A stretch of 64,000 nucleotides of DNA from Flavobacterium aquidurense (GTDB lineage: Bacteria > Bacteroidota > Bacteroidia > Flavobacteriales > Flavobacteriaceae): the NCBI RefSeq assembly GCF_001404985.1, contig NZ_JRLF01000006.1, forward strand, positions 1-64,000, in the 5' to 3' direction. Below are positions 34,399-42,030 of the stretch, piece by piece; the first letter of the stretch is position 1, and each line of letters begins with the position of its first letter. The position numbers and the translations under genes were made by a program. The notes beneath the pieces were generated by a model, which did not search any database, was not told where the DNA came from, and saw only the letters and a program-made list of their open reading frames with translations.

Positions 34399-34428
34399 TC
34401 GTGTTATTATGTTTAAAAGTTATTTTTG
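34399..34428 (+). promoter_or_regulatory. promoter of LRR gene 3 (degenerate -33, TATTTTTG)
   Basis: The -7 element TATTTTTG is at 34421-34428, 17 bp before the ATG at 34446. The aligned -33 position reads TCG instead of TTG, so this copy may be weaker than the two upstream promoters. Confidence 0.6.
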
Positions 34429-34445
34429 TAGTAAAATCTATATAT

Positions 34446-37193
34446 ATGAAGAAAATCTACTTTTTAGTTCTTGCTTTAAGCTTTTTTAATGGTTTGTATG
34501 CGCAAATAATTAGTATTCCAGATACTAATTTTAAAGATAAATTGTTATCATCGGCACTTTATTCAGATATTGCAAAAGATCTCAATGGCAATAAGATAAA
34601 AATTGATTCTAATGGCAATGGCGAAATTGAAATTAGTGAAGCTGAAAAGATAAGTGAACTTTATTTAAACGAAAATGTAGTCATTAAAAGAATAGCTTCA
34701 TTAACTGGTATTTTATATTTTAAAAATTTAAAGAAAATAACATTAGAATATGGTAATCTTTCTACACTTGATTTAGCTGGATTAGATAATCTGGAAACTT
34801 TATCAATTGAAGGAAACCAACAACTAAAGTCTATTAACTTAAGTGGTTTAAATAATCTTAAAATATTAGATCTATATGGCTGCAAGCTTACGACGCTAGA
34901 TTTAAGTACTTTGTCCAATCTTGAAAATCTTGATTGCACTGGTTGTAGATTAACCAATATTGACGTAAGTGATTCATTTAATTTGAAAACACTAAATTGT
35001 AGTTACAATTTATTTACCTCATTAAGTATTGCTGGTCTAAGTAAACTCAATAATCTCGTTTGCAGTAATAATCCTATCACTGATTTGAATTTACAAGGAT
35101 TAGATAATCTACAATTTCTAGAATGTGATTATACTAATTTAACAACTCTAACTTTGAATGGTTTTCCAAAATTAGAGAATGTTCTAAGTAGATGGGGAAC
35201 ATTAACATCAATAAAGATATCAAATTTGCCAAATCTGAAAAGGTTGGAATGTTTTTATAATAACATTACTGATTTTGATGTTACCAATACAAGTAAACTT
35301 GAATGGTTAAGTTGCGGCAATAATAATATCAGTAATTTGGATATTAGTGCTTTTAACGAGTTAAAATTTTCAAATTGTGAAACCAATAAAATTAGTTCAT
35401 TAGAAACTAATAATTTGTCAAAATTAGAAGTCCTATATTGCGGTATAAATAAATTTACCAGTCTTGATGTTCAATCTTCGCCTAATCTTCAAACTTTATC
35501 TTGTTCTAATAATCAGATTAAAATATTAAATTTAGAAAATTTGCCAAAGCTTCTAGAGGTAAATTGCAGTTACAATCAAATTGAGGCGTTGGATTTTAAT
35601 AGCGCTAAAAAGATTTCACAAATTACGTGTAATAATAATAATCTGGTCTATTTATTTGTAAAAAATGGTAAACAGGAAGGATTAGGTTTATATGACAGTT
35701 TTAGTTATTATAACAATCCTAATTTAAAATACATTTGCGCAGATGATACTGATATAGAACAAATAGAATATTATTTAGCAAATAATAATATGCCTAAAGT
35801 CAATTTAAATACATATTGTTCTTTTACGCCAGGAGGGGATTTTTACACTATTCAGGCATTAAATAAATTTGATCAAAATAATGATGGATGTGATTTAAAT
35901 GATGTAGTAGTTTATGATATAAAATATAATGTAACAAGTAATTTAAAAACTGGGGTTCTGGTTTCTAATAACTCAAAAATTCCTTCTATTGAACTTCAAC
36001 AAGGAAATTATAAAATAATACCAGTTCTGCAATATCCAGAATATTTTAATATATCACCAAAAGAAATAACGGTTTCTTTTCCCAACGATGCAAGTCCGCG
36101 TGTAGAAAATTTTTGTATTACTGCTGTTGACAGTCGCAACGATTTAGAGATTATTTTAGTTCCGGGGATAGCAGCTGAGCCGGGCTTTGAAAGTACCTAT
36201 AATATTGTTTATAAAAATAATGGAAACACAACTCAGTCTGGTTTTATTACAGTTAAATTTGATGACACCGTTTTGCACTATGTTTCTTCAGATAAAGATT
36301 TAATATCTAAATCCGGTAATGAATTAAAATGGGATTTTAATAATTTAAAACCTTTTGAAAGCGGTAATATTACTTTTACCTTATATTTAAACAGACCAAC
36401 AGATAAACCGGCGGCCAACATAGGAGATATTTTAAAATTTAGTACAAATATTTCTTCACTAAGTTTGGATGAAACTCCATTAAATAATCTATTTGAATTA
36501 AAACAAACCGTTGTGGGTTCTTATGATCCAAATGATAAAACTTGTCTGGAAGGTACAATTATAACACCAAATTTAATAGGCGAGTATGTGCATTATATGA
36601 TCCGCTTTGAAAACACAGGAACCTCTCGCGCAAGAAATATTGTAGTAAAAGACATGATTGATTTAGCTAAATTTGATATTTCGACTTTAGTTCCAATAAG
36701 CTCAAGTCATTCATTTGTAACTAAAATTTCAGATGGAAACAAAGTAGAATTCATTTTTGAGAATATCAATCTTCCTTTTGACGATGCTAATAATGATGGT
36801 TATATTGCTTTTAAAATCAAAACAAAACCAACACTAAAAGTGGGAGATACGTTTGCAAACGAGGCAAATATTTATTTTGATTATAATTTTCCAATTTTAA
36901 CCAATAAAGCTACTTCAAAATTTGAAACTACATTAGAAACGTCTGATTTTGAGTTTTCTAATTATTTCACATTGTATCCAAATCCTGCAAGTGACATTTT
37001 AAATTTCAATACAAAACAAGATATAACAATACAATCTTTAGTGATTTATGATATTTTAGGTCAATTGGTAATTGCAGTTCCTAATGCAAAATCAGCCACT
37101 AATATTGACGTTTCAAAACTTAGAACCGGAAATTACTTTATAAAAGTAAAATCAGATAAAGGAAGTTCAAGTATCAAATTTATCAAAAGATAA
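34446..37193 (+). CDS. secreted leucine-rich-repeat protein, T9SS cargo, copy 3
   Basis: A 915-residue third paralog. The start is the ATG at 34446, which begins the same MKKIYFLV signal peptide as copy 2. An upstream in-frame start at 34401 lies inside the promoter and is rejected. An acidic segment (DSNGNGEIEISEAEK) precedes a long LRR block, then the Ig-like NNDGCD segment, the DUF7619-like domain and the T9SS type A tail ending KFIKR. The 3' third is a patchwork of stretches closest to copy 1 and to copy 2, suggesting gene conversion. Confidence 0.9.
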   Translation: MKKIYFLVLALSFFNGLYAQIISIPDTNFKDKLLSSALYSDIAKDLNGNKIKIDSNGNGEIEISEAEKISELYLNENVVIKRIASLTGILYFKNLKKITLEYGNLSTLDLAGLDNLETLSIEGNQQLKSINLSGLNNLKILDLYGCKLTTLDLSTLSNLENLDCTGCRLTNIDVSDSFNLKTLNCSYNLFTSLSIAGLSKLNNLVCSNNPITDLNLQGLDNLQFLECDYTNLTTLTLNGFPKLENVLSRWGTLTSIKISNLPNLKRLECFYNNITDFDVTNTSKLEWLSCGNNNISNLDISAFNELKFSNCETNKISSLETNNLSKLEVLYCGINKFTSLDVQSSPNLQTLSCSNNQIKILNLENLPKLLEVNCSYNQIEALDFNSAKKISQITCNNNNLVYLFVKNGKQEGLGLYDSFSYYNNPNLKYICADDTDIEQIEYYLANNNMPKVNLNTYCSFTPGGDFYTIQALNKFDQNNDGCDLNDVVVYDIKYNVTSNLKTGVLVSNNSKIPSIELQQGNYKIIPVLQYPEYFNISPKEITVSFPNDASPRVENFCITAVDSRNDLEIILVPGIAAEPGFESTYNIVYKNNGNTTQSGFITVKFDDTVLHYVSSDKDLISKSGNELKWDFNNLKPFESGNITFTLYLNRPTDKPAANIGDILKFSTNISSLSLDETPLNNLFELKQTVVGSYDPNDKTCLEGTIITPNLIGEYVHYMIRFENTGTSRARNIVVKDMIDLAKFDISTLVPISSSHSFVTKISDGNKVEFIFENINLPFDDANNDGYIAFKIKTKPTLKVGDTFANEANIYFDYNFPILTNKATSKFETTLETSDFEFSNYFTLYPNPASDILNFNTKQDITIQSLVIYDILGQLVIAVPNAKSATNIDVSKLRTGNYFIKVKSDKGSSSIKFIKR

Positions 37194-37213
37194 TTCTTAG
37201 GTTTTCTTAAAAT

Positions 37214-37247
37214 AAAAAAAGTCCCACATTGCTGTGGGACTTTTTTT
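37214..37247 (+). terminator. intrinsic terminator after LRR gene 3
   Basis: A-run, stem GTCCCAC / GTGGGAC with a 6-base loop, then a T-run. This is the fourth instance of the same stem. Confidence 0.9.
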
Positions 37248-37302
37248 ATGACTGTTTTTAAAACAAGGATTGTTTAATTTGATGATTTTATTATAATTTT
37301 AA

Positions 37303-37384
37303 GGAGCTATTTCCTGCTGTCCGCTGTATCTTTTTCCTGCTAAAGAAGCAAGAAAAAGGATGCCGCTTCCATCAGGGCTAGGGA
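37303..37384 (-). repeat. dispersed palindromic repeat, copy C
   Basis: Read on the minus strand it runs from CCCTAGCCCTGATGGAAGCG through ATCCTTTTTCTTGCTTC, a TTTAG loop and AGGAAAAAGATACAGCGG, to GGAAATAGCTCC. It has the same order of blocks as copies B and D. It lies in the gap between convergent LRR gene 3 and the ExbD genes. Confidence 0.8.
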
Positions 37385-37404
37385 TGATCGTTTTTAAGAG
37401 AAAT

Positions 37405-37929
37405 TTATTTAGAGGCTAGTAATTTTGATTCTTCCGGAGTAAATTCATTTACAATAGCAAACGCATCAATATTAGCAATTCGCATTTCGTCTAAAATGTC
37501 AACCAAATTTTTAAAGTTGCTTTTTTTACTTGGCTTTATAATTATTATTGGACCATTCTTTGGTTTTCCAATATTGGTTGAGTATTTCAAAATAGACATC
37601 TTTTTATTTACTAATTCTTTTCGTATACCTTCTAGGCTATAATTAATTTCTTTTGGAGTTTCAACTGGATATGATAATAAACCTGAATAGGTTATAATTT
37701 TATTGTTGCCATCAAGTAAAATTGTATAAATTCGATTTTCATCAACACATCCTATTGGACCACAACTTGGGTCTCTATCAGGTAAAGCTAAGTCCATTCC
37801 TTTCGGTTTTGCTAATTCAATTGTGACCATAAAAAATATAATTAATAAGAAAGAAACACTTACCATAGCGGTTAAATCAACTCTTGTGCTTAGCTTTTTA
37901 CTTCTCACTTTTTTGGGTAGATTTTCCAT
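37405..37929 (-). CDS. ExbD/TolR-family biopolymer transport protein, paralog 2
   Basis: A 174-residue protein with a basic cytoplasmic N-terminus, one transmembrane helix with the conserved Asp (STRVDLTAMVSVSFLLIIFFM, Asp18) and a periplasmic domain. In ExbB-ExbD motors this Asp carries protons to energise TonB. The periplasmic part has a C-G-x-x-G-C pair (SCGPIGC) and ends FTPEESKLLASK. The first ~39 residues match the upstream paralog exactly, while the periplasmic part differs at many positions. No exbB or tonB is nearby. Confidence 0.85.
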   Translation of the reverse strand: MENLPKKVRSKKLSTRVDLTAMVSVSFLLIIFFMVTIELAKPKGMDLALPDRDPSCGPIGCVDENRIYTILLDGNNKIITYSGLLSYPVETPKEINYSLEGIRKELVNKKMSILKYSTNIGKPKNGPIIIIKPSKKSNFKNLVDILDEMRIANIDAFAIVNEFTPEESKLLASK

Positions 37930-37959
37930 ATAAAATTAAATTATATTAGTAAAAGGATA

Positions 37960-38484
37960 TTATTGGGCTGCTATTAACTTTGATTCTTCTGGTGTAAAAT
38001 CATTAATAATAGTATAAGTATCAATTTTTGCAATAGCCATTTCATCCAGAATGTCGATCAGGTTTTTATAATTACTTTCCTTACCAGGTTTAATAATTAC
38101 GGTAATTCCTCTTCCTGTTTTTCCTAATTTAGCAGAATACTCAAGCATATTTTTGTTTCTTAAAAACAGTTCTTTTCTAATACCATCTTTTGCATAACTG
38201 GTTTCCTTAGGAGAAATCATTGGGTTTTCTACATATCCCATATATGAAACTAACTTATCATTTTTACCTAATAGAATTGTCACTGAACGATTTTCCTTAA
38301 AACAACCTCCCCAGCCACATGTTATATCATTATCAGGCAAACTTAAATCAACAGCTTTTGGTTTTGATAACTCTATCGTTACCATGAAAAATATAATCAA
38401 TAAAAAAGAGACACTTACCATAGCGGTTAAATCAACTCTTGTACTTAGTTTTTTACTTCTGACTTTTTTAGGTAGATTTTCCAT
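37960..38484 (-). CDS. ExbD/TolR-family biopolymer transport protein, paralog 1
   Basis: A 174-residue tandem paralog, 30 bp upstream of the other on the same strand, so they are likely one transcript. The layout is the same: an N-terminus through the membrane Asp18 helix identical to its partner, then a diverged periplasmic domain with TCGWGGC and FTPEESKLIAAQ. It must work with an ExbB/TolQ encoded elsewhere. The pair may form mixed ExbD dimers. Confidence 0.85.
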   Translation of the reverse strand: MENLPKKVRSKKLSTRVDLTAMVSVSFLLIIFFMVTIELSKPKAVDLSLPDNDITCGWGGCFKENRSVTILLGKNDKLVSYMGYVENPMISPKETSYAKDGIRKELFLRNKNMLEYSAKLGKTGRGITVIIKPGKESNYKNLIDILDEMAIAKIDTYTIINDFTPEESKLIAAQ

Positions 38485-38697
38485 AAGAATGAATTTAGAT
38501 TTACTAAAGTTAACAATAAATTTAACATATAGAGGAGACTAAAATTAAAATTATTTGAAAATAAATTTTACGATTAAACGCTTGTTTTTCAGTCCTATTT
38601 GAGGATATTTCAGTTTTTTTTAATCTTTTTTAGAAATTTAATAAAACCAAATCGAAAGTTACCCCGTAAATGAGCTTATAACTTAAAATATTTAATC

Positions 38698-39252
38698 ATG
38701 AAAACTAGAAAATTTTTAGCCGCAGCAATCTTAGCATTAGGATTTGGATTTACATCATTTGCACAAAAAACTGTAATGGTTGGTGGAGCAGCAATGTACC
38801 CAAATAAAAATATTATTGAAAATGCGGTAAATTCAAAAGACCACACTACACTTGTAGCTGCTGTAAAAGCTGCAGACTTAGTAGAAACATTACAAGGTAA
38901 AGGACCATTTACCGTTTTTGCCCCAACAAATGCAGCATTTGCTAAATTGCCAGCAGGAACTGTTGAAACGTTATTGAAACCTGAAAACAAAAAAATGTTA
39001 CAAACGATCTTGACCTATCATGTTATTGCAGGTAAGTTAAATGCATCTGATATTGCTAAAGCAATTAAAGACGGAAAAGGAAAAGCGACTTTTAAAACTG
39101 TTAGCGGTGGTACTTTGACTGCTTGGATGAAAGGAAAAGATTTATACATCAGTGACGAAAGCGGAAGCAAAGCTAAAGTTACTATTGCAGATGTAAATCA
39201 ATCTAATGGTGTAATTCACGTGGTTGATACTGTTTTATTACCAAAAAAATAA
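38698..39252 (+). CDS. secreted fasciclin-domain (FAS1) protein
   Basis: A 184-residue exported protein with a signal peptide ending SFAQK and a single FAS1 domain. The H1 motif is GPFTVFAPTNAAFAKLP. The region LQTILTYHVIAGKL contains the YH pair, and the H2 region is VTIADVNQSNGVIHVVDTVLLPK. FAS1 proteins take part in surface adhesion. The fold is clear; the partner is not. It is monocistronic, with a terminator just downstream, and the 213-bp upstream gap shows no obvious TAnnTTTG. Confidence 0.92.
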   Translation: MKTRKFLAAAILALGFGFTSFAQKTVMVGGAAMYPNKNIIENAVNSKDHTTLVAAVKAADLVETLQGKGPFTVFAPTNAAFAKLPAGTVETLLKPENKKMLQTILTYHVIAGKLNASDIAKAIKDGKGKATFKTVSGGTLTAWMKGKDLYISDESGSKAKVTIADVNQSNGVIHVVDTVLLPKK

Positions 39253-39271
39253 TAAAACAAAGTTCACGATC

Positions 39272-39304
39272 AAAAAAAGTCCCGTATAATGCGGGACTTT
39301 TTTT
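39272..39304 (+). terminator. bidirectional intrinsic terminator
   Basis: AAAAAAAGTCCCG pairs with CGGGACTTTTTTT around a 7-base loop. It lies between the convergent fasciclin and RhtA-like genes, and the A-run and T-run allow use in both directions. Confidence 0.88.
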
Positions 39305-39328
39305 ATGCTTTATAAAGAATGATAAAAT

Positions 39329-40174
39329 CTATCGTTTAGCTGTCAAAGTCGATCCGGCAGAAGCAATAACAACACAAACTACTGCTAAAATTTCGGTAAA
39401 AATTAATTTTTCCTGCAAAAATATAAAGGCACAAATTGATGCTGCAGCTGGTTCTAAACTCATCAATATACTAAAGGTACGTGGCGGAAGCTGTCCTAAC
39501 GCTTTCATTTCTAATGTAAACGGGATAGCACTGGATAAAAGTGCCAAAGCGATTCCCATACCAAAAAGTTTTGGAGTAAGATTAGCCAATCCGTTTTCGT
39601 AAAAACCAAAAGGAAGAATTAAAACCGCAGCAAATAACATTCCGGTTGATACTGCCTGACCACCATTCATAATTTGAGAAATCTTACCTCCCAAAACAAT
39701 ATAAGCAGCCCAAAATCCACCTGCTAAAAGTGCAAAAACAACACCTAAGATATCTACACGGTCATTTGTCCAGGGAGCTATTAAAGCAATTCCCACAGCT
39801 GCAAGCAGAACCCAACAATAATCAATTAAACGTTTTGAACCAATAATTGCAACTAATAGCGGACCAATAAATTCAAGGGTAACGGCTAATCCAATTGGGA
39901 TTCTTTCTATCGCCAGATAAAAAATCAAATTCATTGCACCTAACGACAAACCATAAGGCGCCACTATCTTCCATTGTTGCGGAGTAATTGCTTTAAGATT
40001 TGGTCGATATGCTACTAATAAAATTAATGCAGATACTCCAATTCGTATCGAAGCTGTTCCTGCTGCTCCAATTGCAGGAAATAAACTTTTAGCAATTGCT
40101 GCCCCACATTGTACACTAATAATGGCAAGAAGTACCGCATAAATAGGAGGTATGTTGAATTCTTTATTTTTCAT
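39329..40174 (-). CDS. rhtA: EamA/DMT exporter, RhtA-like
   Basis: A 281-residue inner-membrane protein with ten predicted helices. Segments SVQCGAAIAKSLFPAIGAAG, YGLSLGAMNLIFYLAI, GLAVTLEFIGPLLVA and SAIPFTLEMKALGQLPPRTFSILMSLEPA match E. coli RhtA, a threonine/homoserine exporter, closely in order and wording. The ATG at 40174 is chosen; an upstream in-frame start at 40225 adds 17 residues not seen in the family. The exact substrate in this organism is inferred. Confidence 0.85.
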   Translation of the reverse strand: MKNKEFNIPPIYAVLLAIISVQCGAAIAKSLFPAIGAAGTASIRIGVSALILLVAYRPNLKAITPQQWKIVAPYGLSLGAMNLIFYLAIERIPIGLAVTLEFIGPLLVAIIGSKRLIDYCWVLLAAVGIALIAPWTNDRVDILGVVFALLAGGFWAAYIVLGGKISQIMNGGQAVSTGMLFAAVLILPFGFYENGLANLTPKLFGMGIALALLSSAIPFTLEMKALGQLPPRTFSILMSLEPAAASICAFIFLQEKLIFTEILAVVCVVIASAGSTLTAKR

Positions 40175-40277
40175 ATGAAATAATTGATGAGATAAGAAAT
40201 GTAATAAGAAAAAAGAGGTTCTCATTTCTTAACAAGATTGTTGAAACTGAAATCAACTATTTGGCTGCAAAATAATT

Positions 40278-40418
40278 TTATTCTAAAGCACGCTTGGTTA
40301 CATAAGCACGATAACCAATAATAGCCATTTGCCATTTTTTTGCTTTTGAAATATCCAGACCTTGTTTGGTGAAACTTGGTAAAAGGAGTTTGTTTATTTT
40401 GGCTAAAATTTTATACAT
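40278..40418 (-). CDS. conserved 46-residue small basic protein
   Basis: A complete small frame of 46 residues: it starts MYKILAKINKLLLPSFTKQG, continues LDISKAKKWQMAIIGYRAYV and ends TKRALE. It is basic, has a hydrophobic-aromatic core and no signal peptide. From memory, near-identical short proteins occur in many Flavobacteriia, sometimes mislabelled as SsrA-binding protein; it is far shorter than SmpB. Its frame is free of stops from an ATG, and a terminator lies just upstream. The real function is unknown. Confidence 0.7.
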   Translation of the reverse strand: MYKILAKINKLLLPSFTKQGLDISKAKKWQMAIIGYRAYVTKRALE

Positions 40419-40444
40419 GGCAGGTTAATTTTTCTCAAAGATAT

Positions 40445-40480
40445 AAAAAAAAGACTTTGCGTTTGGGCAAAGTCTTTTTT
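40445..40480 (-). terminator. bidirectional intrinsic terminator
   Basis: AAAAAAGACTTTGC pairs with GCAAAGTCTTTTTT around a 6-base loop. It ends the long bla operon on the minus strand and separates it from the small-protein gene. Confidence 0.85.
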
Positions 40481-40562
40481 GGGTGTATTCGAAATATATA
40501 AGTAGATATATTGGAATTTAGAATAAGGTAATAATCCGCATAATGAATCGATTCTGAATGTT

Positions 40563-42011
40563 CTATGATTTTTTAGCTAATATTTTTTCAATTTTTTCTA
40601 ACATTTCTGTAGCATTTTTATTATCAGGAGATAATTTTAGTGCTTTCTGGTAACTCTCTTTTGCATTTTCGAATTGATTGTCTCTAAAATACCCATCTGC
40701 CAGACTATCAAATGCATTTCCGGATTTTGGATTTTCTTTTGTGTTTAATTCCAAAACTTTAATTCCATCATTTAGCCTTCCATGATCCATCAAGGTATAA
40801 CCAATAACATTTAATCGATATTCAAAATCCCAATCCGGATGATTCTTTTTTATGTCTGAATAATTTTGCTCAGCTTTATTGATATCAAATTTCAAAAAAT
40901 TCTGATTTATTTTTTCACCGGCAAGATAGTAATCATCTTTAAGTGTTTGGTCTACAATTGCGGCAACATGGTTTATTACCTGACTCTGAACATACAAACC
41001 CGAATATTTATGTCCGTTTGATAAAAATATAACCGTTAAGTTATTATTAGGGAATTTTCTAAAAGCGGTTTCATTTCCTCCCGTAAAACCATATGACAAA
41101 ATTTTGTTTACTGGAACAATTTCCCAGCCATATGCAAAACGATCGGTGTTATTAGTAAATTTAAAAGGTTCCCACATAGAGTATTTAGTTTCTTTTTTGA
41201 GATAAACATCTTGATCCAGATTTTGATTCCATCGAATAAATTCCGGTAAAGAAATATTTAAACCATTTGCTGAGTGCGAATCAAACCCAAAATCTGAGGT
41301 ACTTTTTATGTATTTTTTATTTTCGGTATTATAATTATATCTAAAAGCACTATTAGGTACGGCTTTACCGAAGTTTGATGAAAAATAAACCCCGGATTTT
41401 ATATCCGGAAATTGATTTTTTAAAATATAATCATCAAAAGTTAATCCAGTGATTTTTTCAATGATTTTAGCAAGAAATAAATAATTGGTTTGATTGTACC
41501 TGTATTCATTTCCCGTTGCAAATTCCATTGGCTTTTTAGATAATATTTTGATTTTTTCATCATATGGTAATGTATTTGGGATATCCTCAAACATTACAAT
41601 ATTGGGTAAACCGGAAGAATGGGATAATAAATTTTTAACTTTAACGACCTCCCATTCTTTAGGCAGATTATTTAGATATTTAGAAATAGAATCTTCGAAT
41701 GATAGTTTTCCTTGCTCTATAAGTTGAAAAACACCCACATTAGTAATTAATTTTGTAGTAGAGAAAACTTTAAAAGCAGTGTTTTTATCCACTGCTTTAT
41801 TTTGTTCAAGAGATGCTTCTCCGTAATATTTCTCATAAATAACTTTTCCGTCTTTGATAACAGCTAATGCTACACCCGGAATTTCATTTATAGCTATTAC
41901 TTCTTTAATATAGTTATCGATTTTTTGTTCGATTAATTTTTCCTCCTTTTTTTGACTAAAAGTTAAATTAAAAACGAGTAATAATAATGTTATAAGAAAT
42001 GATTTTTTCAT
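40563..42011 (-). CDS. serine hydrolase, beta-lactamase/class C PBP fold, with TPR tail
   Basis: A 482-residue exported protein with a signal peptide ending TFSQ. The serine active site is S-T-T-K (Ser84, Lys87). The second motif reads Y-N-Q (Tyr172) instead of the usual Y-S-N, and HSSGLPN is the conserved lid block. Residues ~370-480 form TPR-like helices (SLADGYFRDNQFENAKESYQKALKLSPDNKNA). It is last in the doubled blaI-blaR1 operon, 19 bp after the second blaR1. It could be a D-Ala peptidase, an esterase or a beta-lactamase. Confidence 0.85.
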   Translation of the reverse strand: MKKSFLITLLLLVFNLTFSQKKEEKLIEQKIDNYIKEVIAINEIPGVALAVIKDGKVIYEKYYGEASLEQNKAVDKNTAFKVFSTTKLITNVGVFQLIEQGKLSFEDSISKYLNNLPKEWEVVKVKNLLSHSSGLPNIVMFEDIPNTLPYDEKIKILSKKPMEFATGNEYRYNQTNYLFLAKIIEKITGLTFDDYILKNQFPDIKSGVYFSSNFGKAVPNSAFRYNYNTENKKYIKSTSDFGFDSHSANGLNISLPEFIRWNQNLDQDVYLKKETKYSMWEPFKFTNNTDRFAYGWEIVPVNKILSYGFTGGNETAFRKFPNNNLTVIFLSNGHKYSGLYVQSQVINHVAAIVDQTLKDDYYLAGEKINQNFLKFDINKAEQNYSDIKKNHPDWDFEYRLNVIGYTLMDHGRLNDGIKVLELNTKENPKSGNAFDSLADGYFRDNQFENAKESYQKALKLSPDNKNATEMLEKIEKILAKKS

Positions 42012-42030
42012 TTAAAAGTTTTAGAATTAA

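Noticed and set aside
27898..37193. Insertion sequence or transposon responsible for the LRR gene array
   Set aside because: No transposase gene, terminal inverted repeats or target duplications were found; tandem duplication by recombination explains the pattern.
37303..37384. Repeat copy C as a terminator for LRR gene 3
   Set aside because: A complete terminator with a T-run already lies at 37214-37247. The repeat has no T-run at its stem end and recurs at unrelated sites.
40278..40418. Label of the small protein as SsrA-binding protein (SmpB)
   Set aside because: SmpB has about 150 residues with a defined beta-barrel; this protein has 46 residues and none of its motifs.
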